Below, piece after piece: positions 45,872-55,027 of a stretch of 64,000 nt of DNA. The translations under genes and the position numbers were made by a program. The notes beneath the pieces are model-generated. The model saw only the letters and a list, made by a program, of their open reading frames with translations, made no database searches and was not told the origin of the DNA. Positions within the stretch are counted from its first letter, which is position 1. Each line of letters starts with the position of its first letter. Source of the stretch: Nevskiales bacterium (GTDB lineage Bacteria > Pseudomonadota > Gammaproteobacteria > Nevskiales > Nevskiaceae); assembly GCA_028698335.1 (NCBI GenBank), contig JAQVDP010000008.1:1-64000 (forward strand). Direction: 5' to 3'.

Positions 45872-46990
45872 ATGAACGAACTCGAAGTCCACGACGGCAG
45901 CATCGTCGCCCTGCGCATTTTCGACGTGGCCTACGAGATCGACCTCGCACGCGTCGAGACGCTCTGGGCCGAGCACACCGGCGCCGCCGGCAGCCGCCGG
46001 CAGATCACCCAGGCGCCGCCGAAAGCACTGGCATTCGATGTCCCCCCGGTGGTCCTGACCCTCGGCCCGGTGACGGTAAACGTGGCCGGGACCGCCACGC
46101 CGGCCGAGGCGGTGGCCAGGATCTACGATTTCGGCGCAATCAGTCTGGCCCTGCGCTTCGCCGCCGGCGGACTCGGCTGGACGGCGTACTGCACCCACCT
46201 CAACGCGGTCGACGCAGCCATCGGTGCGGGCACCGACGCGCCGGTCTGGGACGCGCTGCTGCAACGTCTGCGCGAGGCCCTGACACCGGCCTGGGTGCGC
46301 CCCAGCAAGCCGGGCCTGCAGGAGGACTATCTGCTCGGCACGGTCCGCCGCTGGAGCGAGGCGTCGCTGGACGCGCCCTCGCTGCTGGAACGCATCGACG
46401 TCGTTCCGCTGCTGTCCGGCGAACAACGTCCGCTGTCCGACGGTGCCCGCAGCGAACTGCTGCGACACCGCTATTCGTACTACGCGGACGATCTGGTGAT
46501 CCTGACCTGGGACCGTGCGTTCATCTACGAACCGCGCGGCGATTCCGACGTCGCCGACGTGCTTGAGGTGGCCAACGCGCGCCTGCTCGAACTGCGCTAC
46601 TACGACGAACTGCTCGACGACGAGCTGCCGCTGATGAACGATCTGGTCGACGAGGCGCGGCGCAAGGCCTACTTCCTCGCGCCGCGCCGCTTCGCCGGGC
46701 TGGCGCGCAGCCTGTACGCACTGGTCGCCGAGGTCACCGAGCTGACCGAGAAGGCCGACAACGCGCTGAAAGTAACCGAGGACGTCTATCTGGCGCGGGT
46801 CTACAGCGCGGCGCTGGACGTCATGCGCGTCCCCAAGCGCGCGGCCGCGGTCGACCGCAAGCTGGAGATCATCCGCGACACCTACGCAGCGCTGTACGAC
46901 GAAGCGGCGACCACGCGCGGCGAGCTGCTGGAACTGGCAATCGTGATCCTGATCGTCATTGAGATCCTGATGGCCCTGCTCGGCCACTGA
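45872..46990 (+). CDS. RMD1/DUF155 family membrane protein
   Basis: The 372-residue product has the N-terminal ALRIFDVAYEIDL segment, a soluble middle, and the end LEIIRDTYAALYDEAATTRGELLELAIVILI followed by a C-terminal hydrophobic helix. This ending is the hallmark of the RMD1 (DUF155) family, found from bacteria to yeast. Function in bacteria is not known. It lies 64 bp after rmuC on the same strand and may be co-transcribed. Confidence 0.72.
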   Translation: MNELEVHDGSIVALRIFDVAYEIDLARVETLWAEHTGAAGSRRQITQAPPKALAFDVPPVVLTLGPVTVNVAGTATPAEAVARIYDFGAISLALRFAAGGLGWTAYCTHLNAVDAAIGAGTDAPVWDALLQRLREALTPAWVRPSKPGLQEDYLLGTVRRWSEASLDAPSLLERIDVVPLLSGEQRPLSDGARSELLRHRYSYYADDLVILTWDRAFIYEPRGDSDVADVLEVANARLLELRYYDELLDDELPLMNDLVDEARRKAYFLAPRRFAGLARSLYALVAEVTELTEKADNALKVTEDVYLARVYSAALDVMRVPKRAAAVDRKLEIIRDTYAALYDEAATTRGELLELAIVILIVIEILMALLGH

Positions 46991-47026
46991 GCTCGCGACG
47001 TTTCGCATCACCGCCCCGGCGCCGCT

Positions 47027-47422
47027 TCAGCGCCAGGTAAGCGCCCCCCGCGGATCGTGCGTTAGCGCGACACTGACGATGTAGACCACCGTCAGCAGCG
47101 CCGCCACGAACGCCGTGCCGCGGATCAGCGGCGTTCTGCCGCGCTTGAGTGCGATGCTGCCGAGCACGATGTAGACGATCAGCGCCAGCACCTTGGCCGT
47201 CAGCCAGCCGTGAACGAACGGATACTGCTGCAGCAGAAACGACAGCAGCAGCGCGCTGCTGAGCAGCAGCGTATCCACCAGATGCGGCGTGGTGCGCAGC
47301 ACGATGTGCTGTCGCCACGGCGCGTCCGCCAGCATCAGCGCGCCCCGGAACGTGAACAGTGACACGCTGAGGATCACGCAGCCGACATGAAACAGCTTGA
47401 TATAGGGGTAGTACGCGATCAC
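47027..47422 (-). CDS. SirB2-family membrane protein
   Basis: The 131-residue protein has four predicted hydrophobic helices and the SirB start YPYIKLFHVGCVILSVSLF. SirB/YchQ proteins have no settled function. It starts with a GTG that overlaps the TGA of the SCO gene (GTGA). As last gene of the nirK operon it may be linked to copper or electron handling, but this is inferred from position only. Confidence 0.78.
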   Translation of the reverse strand: MIAYYPYIKLFHVGCVILSVSLFTFRGALMLADAPWRQHIVLRTTPHLVDTLLLSSALLLSFLLQQYPFVHGWLTAKVLALIVYIVLGSIALKRGRTPLIRGTAFVAALLTVVYIVSVALTHDPRGALTWR

Positions 47423-48015
47423 GGCGTGGAAACGTTCTCGCGGGTGACGGCAATCTTCTTCAGTGCGGCAACGAATTCGGGCTCCGGATGGGAGGGATTG
47501 CTGGTCGTCGCCAGCACACGACCGTCCGGCCCCAGCAGGCTGATGATCGTGGCGTGATTGAAGCCGCCGTCCGGCAGCTTGCGGTACTGGATCCCCAGCA
47601 CTGCGGCCAGCTTGCGCACATCGCCGGCGTCGGCCCGCGCGAGCATCCAGCGCGCATCGTCGATGCCGTGCTTGGAGGATAGTGCGGCCAGCACCTCCGG
47701 CGTGTCGTTGTCGGGATCGAAGCTGACCAGGATGACGCGCAGATTCCGGCGCACCGACGCTTCGAGACCCCGATCGAGTTGCTGCGTGCTGCGAATCAGC
47801 AGCGGGCAGACGTACCCGCAGCTGGCGTAGAACATGCTGACCAGCACCGGATGCCCGCGCCAGCGGTCGAGCGTCGACGCGGTATCCGCCTGTGTCTGCA
47901 GCGACATCTGCAGCTGGTAGACCGAATCATCCGGAAGATCCTGTGCGGCCACGCTGAATGTGACCGCCACGCAGATGGTGGCAATGCCGCGCAGCAGGCG
48001 TCTGATCGACCTCAT
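47419..48015 (-). CDS. SCO1/SenC-family copper chaperone
   Basis: The 198-residue exported thioredoxin-fold protein has the copper-binding CGYVCP (CxxxC) and a downstream His in FNHAT, the standard SCO ligands. SCO proteins load copper into cuproenzymes such as the CuA site of oxidases. In this setting, four genes from nirK's promoter and directly after nirV, it may help copper insertion into NirK. The ATG overlaps the nirV stop (ATGA). Confidence 0.88.
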   Translation of the reverse strand: MRSIRRLLRGIATICVAVTFSVAAQDLPDDSVYQLQMSLQTQADTASTLDRWRGHPVLVSMFYASCGYVCPLLIRSTQQLDRGLEASVRRNLRVILVSFDPDNDTPEVLAALSSKHGIDDARWMLARADAGDVRKLAAVLGIQYRKLPDGGFNHATIISLLGPDGRVLATTSNPSHPEPEFVAALKKIAVTRENVSTP

Positions 48016-48797
48016 GGTTCCTCTCCGTCACGGGCGCAGCGAAAGCCGAGATTGGCCGTCGTATACGCGCCCTGCAGACTGCTGAGCATCGCGATGCGCA
48101 TCAGCACTGCGTAGTTCTCCTTGTCTTGCATCGTGATCGCCCCGGCCCCGCAGAACTTCAGCAGATCCGGATCCTCGCCCTGATCGCGACTGTCGGTGCT
48201 GACCATCAGGGCATTGAAATCGCTCACCCACTCCCAGACCAGCGCGTGCAGGTCATGAACGCCGTAGGCATTCGCGGGACCCTGGCCGACCTCGGCGGGC
48301 GTATCGGCGGTCCGCGCATACCAGCTCAGCATGCGTGCGCGAAAAGCCGGATCGCTGCGGGCATCGGCGCGCGTCTCATCGGCCGCCGCGGCGTACTCCC
48401 ATTCGTACCAGGTCGGCAGCCGTGCATCGATCGATTCGCAGTAGGCACTCGCGGCGAACCAGCTCACCTGCACCACCGGGGCGTCGGCCGGTGCCGCGGG
48501 CCCGGGACTCACCGGACCGGCCCAGGCTTTCAGGTAGCTCTCGTCAGCGAACAGCCGGGCGACGCGGTCGCGCCGCCACTGCGGATGCTGCCGTACGAAC
48601 GCCAGAAACTGGGCATTGGTCACCGGGGTCGTGGCCAGCCGGTAGCGGGCGATCTCCACCTGCTCGATACCCGGGCCGGCCGGCAGCACGGATCGGAACG
48701 TACCGCCACCGATGGCGACGTATCCGTCCGTCGCCGCGGGGCTGCCGACGCCGAGCGCCAGCAGCCCCGCAGCCAACACGATGGACACCCCCCGCAT
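48012..48797 (-). CDS. nirV: NirV, formylglycine-generating-enzyme-like protein linked to nirK
   Basis: The 261-residue exported protein has a signal peptide (LAAGLLALGVGSPAA) and an SUMF1/FGE domain: YRLATTPVTNAQFLAF, VQVSWFAASAYCESIDARLPTWYEWEYAAA, and a C-terminal NLGFRCARD. NirV encoded next to nirK has been described in other denitrifiers, where its exact role is unclear. I chose the ATG at 48797, four bases after the nirK stop, giving a signal peptide. Coupled to the SCO gene by an ATGA overlap. Confidence 0.82.
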   Translation of the reverse strand: MRGVSIVLAAGLLALGVGSPAATDGYVAIGGGTFRSVLPAGPGIEQVEIARYRLATTPVTNAQFLAFVRQHPQWRRDRVARLFADESYLKAWAGPVSPGPAAPADAPVVQVSWFAASAYCESIDARLPTWYEWEYAAAADETRADARSDPAFRARMLSWYARTADTPAEVGQGPANAYGVHDLHALVWEWVSDFNALMVSTDSRDQGEDPDLLKFCGAGAITMQDKENYAVLMRIAMLSSLQGAYTTANLGFRCARDGEEP

Positions 48798-48801
48798 CGG
48801 G

Positions 48802-50334
48802 TCAGTGCGCCGCACCCTCGGTGCGCTGCGTGTTGACGCGCACCCGGGCGACATCGTCGGCACTGACGGCGGGCCCCTTGTTGCCCCAGCTGTTCATCAC
48901 GAAGGTGAGGATATTGGCCACTTCGTCGTCGTTGAGCTGACTCATTGGCGGCATCACCGAATTGAAGCTGGCGCCGTTGACGGTGACCGGACCGGTGAGG
49001 CCGTTCAGCACGATGCCAATGGCACGCTTCGGATCCGCCATCAGGAAATCCGATCCGGCCAGCGGCGGAAACACATCGGGCAACCCCGCACCGTTGTCCT
49101 GATGGCAGACCGAGCAGGTGCCGTTGTACAGCGCGGCACCGGCCTTGATCTGCTGATCAAGGGTCATCTCGCCACTGGCCGCGGCTTCGGCCGCCACCGT
49201 CACCGCGGCCAGATCGGCCGCCTTGTCGCCCAGATAGACCGAGTCCACTTCCTTGCCGGAGTAGATCGTCTTGTCCTCGGGACCGTCGACCTTGAGGATC
49301 GCCAGCGCGCCCTTGTTGAATGCACGGAAGATGGAGTGATCCACCAGCACGTAGCTGCCGGGCACATCGACGTGGAACTCGGTGATCGCTGCACCTCCGG
49401 CCGGGATCAGCGTGGTCTGTACGTTTTCCTGGTAGTAGGTTCCTCCCTCATAGCGCACCCGGTCGAAAATCTCGCCGATGACGTGGAAGCTCGACACCAG
49501 ATTCGGCCCGCCGTTGCCCACGTACAGCCGCACGGATTCGCCGACATTGGCCTTGATCGCGTGATCGCCGACCAATGCGCCTTCGGAGCCGTTGAACAGC
49601 ACATAGGTCGGGTTTTCGTCGATCGCCTTCTGCATGTCGAAGGGCTGCAGCCCTTTCTCACGATATTTGCCAACGGTGTAGAAATCGCCCTGGACGACGT
49701 AGTACTCCTTGTCGACCGGCTTCATGCCCTCCGGCGGCTCCACCAGAATCAGGCCGTACATGCCGTTGGCGATGTGCATGCCCACCGGCGCCGTTGCACA
49801 GTGGTAGATGAACAATCCCTGGTTCAGCGCCTTGAACGTGAACTGCGATTCGTGGCCTGGCGCCGTGAAACTCGACGCCGCGCCGCCGCCCGGTCCGGTG
49901 ACGCCGTGCAGATCGATGTTGTGCGGCATCTTCGACGACGGATTGTTCTTCAGATGAAACTCCACCGTATCGCCCTGGCGCACGCGGATGAAGCTGCCGG
50001 GCACAGTGCCACCGAAAGTCCAGAAGGTGTACTTGACGCCTTCCGAGATTTCCATCTCCTGCTCGATGACCTCCAGCTCGACGATGACCTTGGCCGGATG
50101 ATCGCGTCCGGTTGGCGGCGGCACGTTTGGCGGGCTGGTCAGCACCGCACGGACCGGCTCACCCTGCGGCGGGCCGAAATCTCCTCGTGTCGTGCCGGTG
50201 ACTTCACTCGCCGGGGTCGACGGCGGGGCGGCCTGCGGCGGCTGACCGGAGGACTCCCGGGCGCCGTCGCAAGAGACCAGCAGCATCGCGACGAGCAGCG
50301 TGGGCAGGATTCGATGTGCGCGATCGTTCGACAT
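48802..50334 (-). CDS. nirK: Copper nitrite reductase NirK with C-terminal cytochrome c domain, lipoprotein
   Basis: NirK reduces nitrite to nitric oxide. The 510-residue protein has a lipoprotein signal with lipobox LVSC (Cys22), two cupredoxin domains and an added cytochrome c domain. Copper residues are visible: MPHNIDLHG (type 1 His, catalytic Asp, type 2 His), [11 protein letters not shown] (type 2 His, type 1 Cys and His) with a following Met, FHVIGE and VDHSIF. The cytochrome domain has CSVCH at 407-411 and VMPPM as Met-ligand loop. Three-domain NirK of this order is known from Ralstonia pickettii. I chose the ATG at 50334 behind GAGGAG; longer frames run into norZ antisense-free coding. 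It lies 20 bp after norZ. Confidence 0.93.
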   Translation of the reverse strand: MSNDRAHRILPTLLVAMLLVSCDGARESSGQPPQAAPPSTPASEVTGTTRGDFGPPQGEPVRAVLTSPPNVPPPTGRDHPAKVIVELEVIEQEMEISEGVKYTFWTFGGTVPGSFIRVRQGDTVEFHLKNNPSSKMPHNIDLHGVTGPGGGAASSFTAPGHESQFTFKALNQGLFIYHCATAPVGMHIANGMYGLILVEPPEGMKPVDKEYYVVQGDFYTVGKYREKGLQPFDMQKAIDENPTYVLFNGSEGALVGDHAIKANVGESVRLYVGNGGPNLVSSFHVIGEIFDRVRYEGGTYYQENVQTTLIPAGGAAITEFHVDVPGSYVLVDHSIFRAFNKGALAILKVDGPEDKTIYSGKEVDSVYLGDKAADLAAVTVAAEAAASGEMTLDQQIKAGAALYNGTCSVCHQDNGAGLPDVFPPLAGSDFLMADPKRAIGIVLNGLTGPVTVNGASFNSVMPPMSQLNDDEVANILTFVMNSWGNKGPAVSADDVARVRVNTQRTEGAAH

Positions 50335-50354
50335 GACACTCTCCTCGTGTTGTC

Positions 50355-52634
50355 TTATTTCGCTGCAGCCAGCCGCTCGCGCCGGTCTTCCACGACCCGC
50401 TGCGTCGGCCCGAACCACAGCCGGACCACGAACCACGCCAGCGCGAGCACGCCGATGCTGAAGATGACGTCGCCCGGAACCCGCATCCACACCAGCAGTT
50501 CCATCAGCGGCTGATGCACGAACTCGGCGGAGCGCGCATACCAGAAGCCGTGCTCGACACTGGCCTTCACCTGCAGCACACCATACGGCAGCAGCGACAG
50601 CAGGGCCATAGCCGCCAGTCCGATGTTCAGCGCCCAGAACGAGACCTTCAGCAGGCCGTCGTTCCAAGCGGCGCGCGGAGCCAGACCGCGCAGGCAGAAC
50701 AGCATCAGGCCGATGCCGAGCATGCCGTAGACGCCGAACAGCGAGGTGTGACCGTGCAGCGGCGTGGTATTCAGCCCCTGCATGTAATACAGCGACAGCG
50801 GCGGATTGATCAGGAATCCAAACAGCCCGGCGCCCACCAGATTCCAGAACGCCACTGCGACGAAGAACAGGATCGGCCAGCGATAGGTCGCCACCCAGGG
50901 CGTCGCCGTGCTGTGGCGATAGGTCTGATAGGCCTCGAAGCCGATCAGCACCAGCGGCACCACTTCCAGCGCCGAGAACGAAGCGCCCAGCGCCAGGACG
51001 CCCGTCGGCGTGCCGGTCCAGTACAGGTGATGGAAAGTGCCGAGTACACCGCCGGTGAGAAAGATCACGGTCGAGAACAGCACCGCAGTGGTGGCGTTGC
51101 CGGTGCGCACCAGGCCCATGCGGGCGAACAGCAGGGCGATGACTGCGGTGGCGAACACCTCGAAGAAACCTTCGACCCACAGGTGCACGACCCACCAGCG
51201 CCAGTACTCGACCATCGCCAGATGCGTGTGCCGGCCCCACATCAGGCCCGCGGCATAGAACAGGCCGATCGCGACCGTCGACAGGAACAGCATCCAGGTC
51301 AGCGTCCGGGTTTCGCTGCGCGCCTTGAGCGCCGGCATCAGCGCACGCCCCACCAGCGTCAGCCACAGCATCAGGCCGATGAACAGACCGATCTGCCAGA
51401 AGCGGCCGAGGTCGACGTACTCCCAGCCCTGGTGCCCGAACCAGAAGTTCAGATTCAGCCCCATGCGCTGCATCACCGCGAACCACTGCCCGGTGAAGGC
51501 GCCGACCACGACGACGAGCAGCGCCCCGAACAGGACATTGACACCCAGTCGCTGAAAGCGCGGCTCATGTCCCGACAATGCCGGGGCGATGTACAGGCCG
51601 GTGGCGAGCCAGGCGGTAGCGATCCACAGCACCGACAGCTGGGTATGCCAGGTCCGCGTCAGCGAGTACGGCAGGATATCGGCAAGCTGGAAGCCATAGA
51701 ACGCCTGCCCCTCGACTGCGTAGTGCGCGGTGATCGCGCCCAGCAACACCTGCACGCCGAACAGCGCGACGACCAGCCAGAAATACTTGATCGTCGCGCG
51801 CATCGACGGCGTCGCCTTGAGCACCGCCAGCGGGTCGGTCTGCGGGGTACGCTCCGGGCTTTCGTCGTGACTGTTGGCGGCGTGATACCAGACCAGCGCG
51901 CCGACGCCGGCCAGCAGGAAGATGATGCTGGCGACCGTCCACAGGAAGGTCGATGAGGTCGGGGTATTGCCGACCAGCGCGTCGGACGGCCAGTTGCTGG
52001 TATAGCTCTTGGTGTCGCCGGGGCGGTTGGTGACTGCGGCCCAGGCTGACCAGAAGAAGAACGCGGTCATCGCATGCCGGCGCTGCGGATCGGGAATCGC
52101 GTTTTCGGCAATCGCATAGTCGTCGCGCAGCGCGTGCAGCGCCGGATCGTCGCTGAACAGTTGCTCATAGTGCTGTGCCACCTTGCGGATCACCGCCGCA
52201 CGATCGTCCGCAACCGTCAGAACGCCGGTTGCGGGGTCATAGGTGTTGGCGCGGATCTCTTCGCGCAGGCGGGCCTCGAACGCCGCCTGATGGGGGCGAT
52301 CCAGCTGCGTGAAATCGCGGTGGTACCGGGCTTGTGCCCAGTCATCGAGCAGGCCGGTCGCCTCGCGATGCAGCCAGTCCGCCGACCAGTCCGGCGCCAC
52401 ATAGCTGCCGTGCCCCCAGACCGAACCCAACTGATGTCCGCCGATGCTCTGCCACACCTCGCGGCCGGTATCGAAATCCGCGCGGGTGTACAGCACGTCA
52501 CCGCTCTGGCTCTGCACGGACTGCGGAATCGGCGGCGCAGCAACATGAATCTCGTGCCCCATCCAGCCCAGCACACCGAATGACACGGCCAGAATGACCG
52601 CCAGGGTGATCCATAGACGTTTTGTCGGGTTCAT
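50355..52634 (-). CDS. norZ: Quinol-dependent nitric oxide reductase (qNor)
   Basis: The 759-residue membrane protein reduces nitric oxide to nitrous oxide with quinol electrons. It has the qNor-specific N-terminal periplasmic extension ([34 protein letters not shown]) and about 13 more helices. The catalytic-subunit motifs include [34 protein letters not shown] and the [11 protein letters not shown] loop. No cytochrome c motif, which separates it from cNor NorB plus NorC. The ATG at 52634 has GGGAG seven bases upstream. It lies ten bases after ric and 20 before nirK. Confidence 0.93.
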   Translation of the reverse strand: MNPTKRLWITLAVILAVSFGVLGWMGHEIHVAAPPIPQSVQSQSGDVLYTRADFDTGREVWQSIGGHQLGSVWGHGSYVAPDWSADWLHREATGLLDDWAQARYHRDFTQLDRPHQAAFEARLREEIRANTYDPATGVLTVADDRAAVIRKVAQHYEQLFSDDPALHALRDDYAIAENAIPDPQRRHAMTAFFFWSAWAAVTNRPGDTKSYTSNWPSDALVGNTPTSSTFLWTVASIIFLLAGVGALVWYHAANSHDESPERTPQTDPLAVLKATPSMRATIKYFWLVVALFGVQVLLGAITAHYAVEGQAFYGFQLADILPYSLTRTWHTQLSVLWIATAWLATGLYIAPALSGHEPRFQRLGVNVLFGALLVVVVGAFTGQWFAVMQRMGLNLNFWFGHQGWEYVDLGRFWQIGLFIGLMLWLTLVGRALMPALKARSETRTLTWMLFLSTVAIGLFYAAGLMWGRHTHLAMVEYWRWWVVHLWVEGFFEVFATAVIALLFARMGLVRTGNATTAVLFSTVIFLTGGVLGTFHHLYWTGTPTGVLALGASFSALEVVPLVLIGFEAYQTYRHSTATPWVATYRWPILFFVAVAFWNLVGAGLFGFLINPPLSLYYMQGLNTTPLHGHTSLFGVYGMLGIGLMLFCLRGLAPRAAWNDGLLKVSFWALNIGLAAMALLSLLPYGVLQVKASVEHGFWYARSAEFVHQPLMELLVWMRVPGDVIFSIGVLALAWFVVRLWFGPTQRVVEDRRERLAAAK

Positions 52635-52644
52635 GATCGGCTCC

Positions 52645-53349
52645 CTAGCTTTCAATGGCCGCAGCGGCTGCGTATTGCGGAAACAGCACGTTGTTTTCCA
52701 GATGGATGTGCGTCATCAGATCGTCGACCAGCTTGCGCAGGCCCGCCGTCAACGCGAGCCAGGTCGGGCAGGCGTCTGCCGGTGCGGTGAGTGTTCCGGT
52801 CAGGGCTTCAATCGCGCGTAGACGTTCGCCGTGCTCGTCATGCTCGTGGCGCATCTGTGCAATCGGATGACCAATCATCGGCGCACCGCCCGCACGCATC
52901 AGCGGGAACAGCACCTGCTCCTCCTTCTGCATGTGCGATTCGAGCTCGTCGGCCATCTCACGCAGCAGCGCGGCAAGTCCGAGCGGCACCTGCGGATGAT
53001 CCTTGTGTCTCGCCTCGACCCGCGTGGCCAGCCGGATCAGTTCCGGCAGCTCGCGGCGATGAACCTCGTGATAGCGCTGGAGGATGTGATCGATCAGTCG
53101 CAACGGCTGGTCCGGGTAGTCCGTCGCCGCACCGGCGTCGAGTGCGTCCAGTTCGGCCTCGATCCGCGCCAGCGGCAACGTCCTCTCGGCGGCCGCCTCG
53201 GCGAGTGTCTTGCCGCCGCCGCAGCAGAAATCCAGCTTGTAGCTGCGCAGCACCGCCGTCGACCCGGGCAATTGTGCGGCGATCTCGCCAAGTGCCATCG
53301 TGCTGTATTGCCCCGTACCGCTGCCCGCGTGTTGCTCCTGCATCGTCAT
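52645..53349 (-). CDS. ric: Iron-sulfur cluster repair di-iron protein (Ric/DnrN/YtfE/ScdA)
   Basis: The 234-residue protein has the ScdA N-terminal domain with LDFCCGGGKTLAEAA (C42, C43) and a hemerythrin-like HHE domain with His/Glu ligands (EVHRREL, HMQKEEQVLFPL, MRHEHDEHGERL, THIHLENNVLFP). It repairs iron-sulfur clusters damaged by nitric oxide or oxidants. GGGAG precedes the ATG at 53349. It is the first gene behind the NsrR operator, consistent with a nitric-oxide-stress role. Confidence 0.9.
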   Translation of the reverse strand: MTMQEQHAGSGTGQYSTMALGEIAAQLPGSTAVLRSYKLDFCCGGGKTLAEAAAERTLPLARIEAELDALDAGAATDYPDQPLRLIDHILQRYHEVHRRELPELIRLATRVEARHKDHPQVPLGLAALLREMADELESHMQKEEQVLFPLMRAGGAPMIGHPIAQMRHEHDEHGERLRAIEALTGTLTAPADACPTWLALTAGLRKLVDDLMTHIHLENNVLFPQYAAAAAIES

Positions 53350-53391
53350 CGTCGAACTCCCGCTTTGCGGGCGCATCCACACCCGCGTTAA

Positions 53392-53414
53392 AAGATGTAT
53401 TTGATATGCATCTT
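53392..53414. promoter_or_regulatory. NsrR operator in front of ric-norZ-nirK
   Basis: An 11-1-11 palindrome has arms AAGATGTATTT and ATATGCATCTT around a central G. This matches the NsrR consensus (AAGATGYATTT N AAATRCATCTT) except for one base. It lies 43 bp upstream of the ric start codon, where repressor binding would block the promoter. The right part also contains TTGATATGCATC, half of an FNR/DNR box, so dual control is possible. Nitric oxide sensing by NsrR would release the operon. Confidence 0.85.
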
Positions 53415-53596
53415 TTCAGCCGCAATTCGAATCGGCATTGACATGGGTCAGTGACGGCTCAGGGACGGTGACGCGTTCTGCCGCATCCAGCGTTTCGGCG
53501 GAGGCCGGATCCGTCATGCCCCCCGTCCACGCCGTTTCTTGCGTGGCGGCAGCACGCGATCCGCCGGCGCCTGGGACGAAATCTACGTCCCCGCTC

Positions 53597-54070
53597 TCAG
53601 CTGCGACCCCGCCTGGCGGCGAGCGGCAGCGGGGCCGACAGAAGCTTCCTCATGTTGGCGGCAACCCGCGGCGCCGCCACCAGATCGGCCAGCGAGTACC
53701 CGTCCAGCACCCCCAGAAATGCCTGCGTCGCCTCGTTCAGCACCGCCCGCAGGCGACAGGCCCTGGACACCACGCAGGTATCCGAGGCCGGGTCGAAACA
53801 TTCGACGATGCAGAACGCTTCTTCGGTCGCACGGACCACATCACCCAGGCAGATTTCGGCTGCCGGCCGCGACAGGCGCAATCCACCGGAACGACCTCGA
53901 ACGCTGCTGACGAATCCGGACTGCGTCAACCGCTGCGCGACTTTCATCATATGGTTCCTGGACACCTGATTACGCCGCGCAATCTCCTCGATCGTATGCA
54001 AACGCTCCGGCTCCAGCGCCAGCAACATCAGCAAGCGCAGCGCGTAATCGGTATGGGACGTCAGATGCAT
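53597..54070 (-). CDS. nsrR: Rrf2-family nitric oxide-sensing repressor NsrR
   Basis: The 157-residue winged-helix regulator starts MHLTSHTDYALRLLMLLAL, typical of NsrR, and has the three cluster cysteines C91, C99 and C105 in an ECFDPAS-type loop (C87 is an additional Cys). It binds an iron-sulfur cluster that nitric oxide destroys. I chose the ATG at 54070 since it gives the conserved N terminus; the upstream frame is unlike the family. The operator in front of ric is its predicted target. No second operator is seen before its own gene. Confidence 0.88.
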   Translation of the reverse strand: MHLTSHTDYALRLLMLLALEPERLHTIEEIARRNQVSRNHMMKVAQRLTQSGFVSSVRGRSGGLRLSRPAAEICLGDVVRATEEAFCIVECFDPASDTCVVSRACRLRAVLNEATQAFLGVLDGYSLADLVAAPRVAANMRKLLSAPLPLAARRGRS

Positions 54071-54459
54071 AAAGTCTCGGCCGTACTCGTATACCCCGGG
54101 GTGCCGTGGCCCGTCGACGCAGAGGCGATGACCTGGGCCCAACACCAAGATGACGAAGCCATAGCTGGAGCGGTGGGCATCGCTGCACCGGGGGCGCGAC
54201 CCGCTCCTGCGGCATTATGCCCATGTGGAGGCGAGTAACGCCGCATCCCGTTTCCGCCGGAAAACGTGCCGGGTCTACCCGTCAGGTCCGGTGAGCGGGC
54301 AGGCTAGGGCCTGTTAACGCTATGGACGATCGCTGCGTTGCTGCCGGAATTTGCGCCAGGCGAGGCGCGGGCTGCCGGCCTTGGTAGCTCAAAAGCCAAG
54401 GTTCGCAGCGCCGCATGGCGCGATTTCCGCCGCAACGATTGCCATCGTGCTAACAGGCG
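54071..54459. other. Intergenic region upstream of nsrR with an inverted-repeat element
   Basis: There is no convincing gene. The segment nearest nsrR should hold its promoter, but I see no clear operator or -35/-10 pair. From 54303 on, the region is occupied by the large inverted-repeat element described separately. Confidence 0.5.
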
Positions 54460-54464
54460 CTAGC
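54303..54464. repeat. 162-bp imperfect inverted-repeat (MITE-like) element
   Basis: Terminal arms GCTAGGGCCTGTTA (54303-54316) and TAACAGGCGCTAGC (54451-54464) match at 13 of 14 positions. The similarity continues inwards for about 45 bp on each side (ATGG...ATCG...TTGC...CGGAA...GCGCCA). A central CCTTGG...CCAAGG pair allows the whole element to fold into one long hairpin. No coding frame is apparent. Its right arm contains the TAG stop codon of the SnoaL-like gene. Confidence 0.65.
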
Positions 54465-54894
54465 GCAGCGACGCGTCCAGATCGACGCCGAGCTGGGACG
54501 CCCAGGTGCGTTTGTCCCAGTAACCGCGCTGCTCGATGATCTGCCCGTCGCGGATCATGAAGATGCCGCAGCCGCGCAGACGGTAACTGCGCCCTGTGGC
54601 GCGCAGCGGGCCGAGATCGCCACTGAAGGTGCCGCCGCCGCTCCATTCGCAGGCCGCCCAGTTGCCTTCGACCATCAGGTTGACCGGATCGGTGTAGCTG
54701 TCCGGAAAGGCCTGGAAGAAGGCGGTGAACATCGCCTGGATCGCCTCGCGCCCCTGCACCGGCTCGTCGGCGACCTGCCAGTTGGTCGCGTTGGGCGCGT
54801 AAAGCGCGGCCAGCCGCTCCGGCGAGCGCACCTGAAACGCGCGGATCCAGGCTTCGACGACTTCTCGGGTGTTGCGGGGCGCTGATGCCGTCAT
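54460..54894 (-). CDS. SnoaL/NTF2-like protein (ketosteroid-isomerase fold)
   Basis: The 144-residue NTF2-fold protein has REVVEAWIRAFQVRSPERLAALYAPNA, GREAIQAMFTAFFQAFPD and WSGGGTFSGDLGPLRATGRSY, typical of the SnoaL-like polyketide cyclase/ester hydrolase branch. The catalytic residues of true steroid isomerases cannot be assigned. I chose the ATG at 54894, with GGAG upstream, over one five codons earlier. The stop codon and last codons are inside the inverted-repeat element. Role in steroid metabolism is only suggested by context. Confidence 0.7.
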   Translation of the reverse strand: MTASAPRNTREVVEAWIRAFQVRSPERLAALYAPNATNWQVADEPVQGREAIQAMFTAFFQAFPDSYTDPVNLMVEGNWAACEWSGGGTFSGDLGPLRATGRSYRLRGCGIFMIRDGQIIEQRGYWDKRTWASQLGVDLDASLR

Positions 54895-55027
54895 CGGCGG
54901 GGGCTCCATGTCCAGACGCGTGATCGACGCATTCAAACAGGTCCGGCGCGTTCTGACGAGTTCGGGAAATCCGCAAAGCAGGCGGGGCGCCGATGGCGCC
55001 CCGCTGCAAGTCGTCACCGCAACGCCA

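Noticed and set aside
48802-51486. An 894-residue version of NirK with a long N-terminal extension
   Set aside because: The extension is the wrong frame of norZ. A lipoprotein signal and ribosome site start the true protein at 50334.
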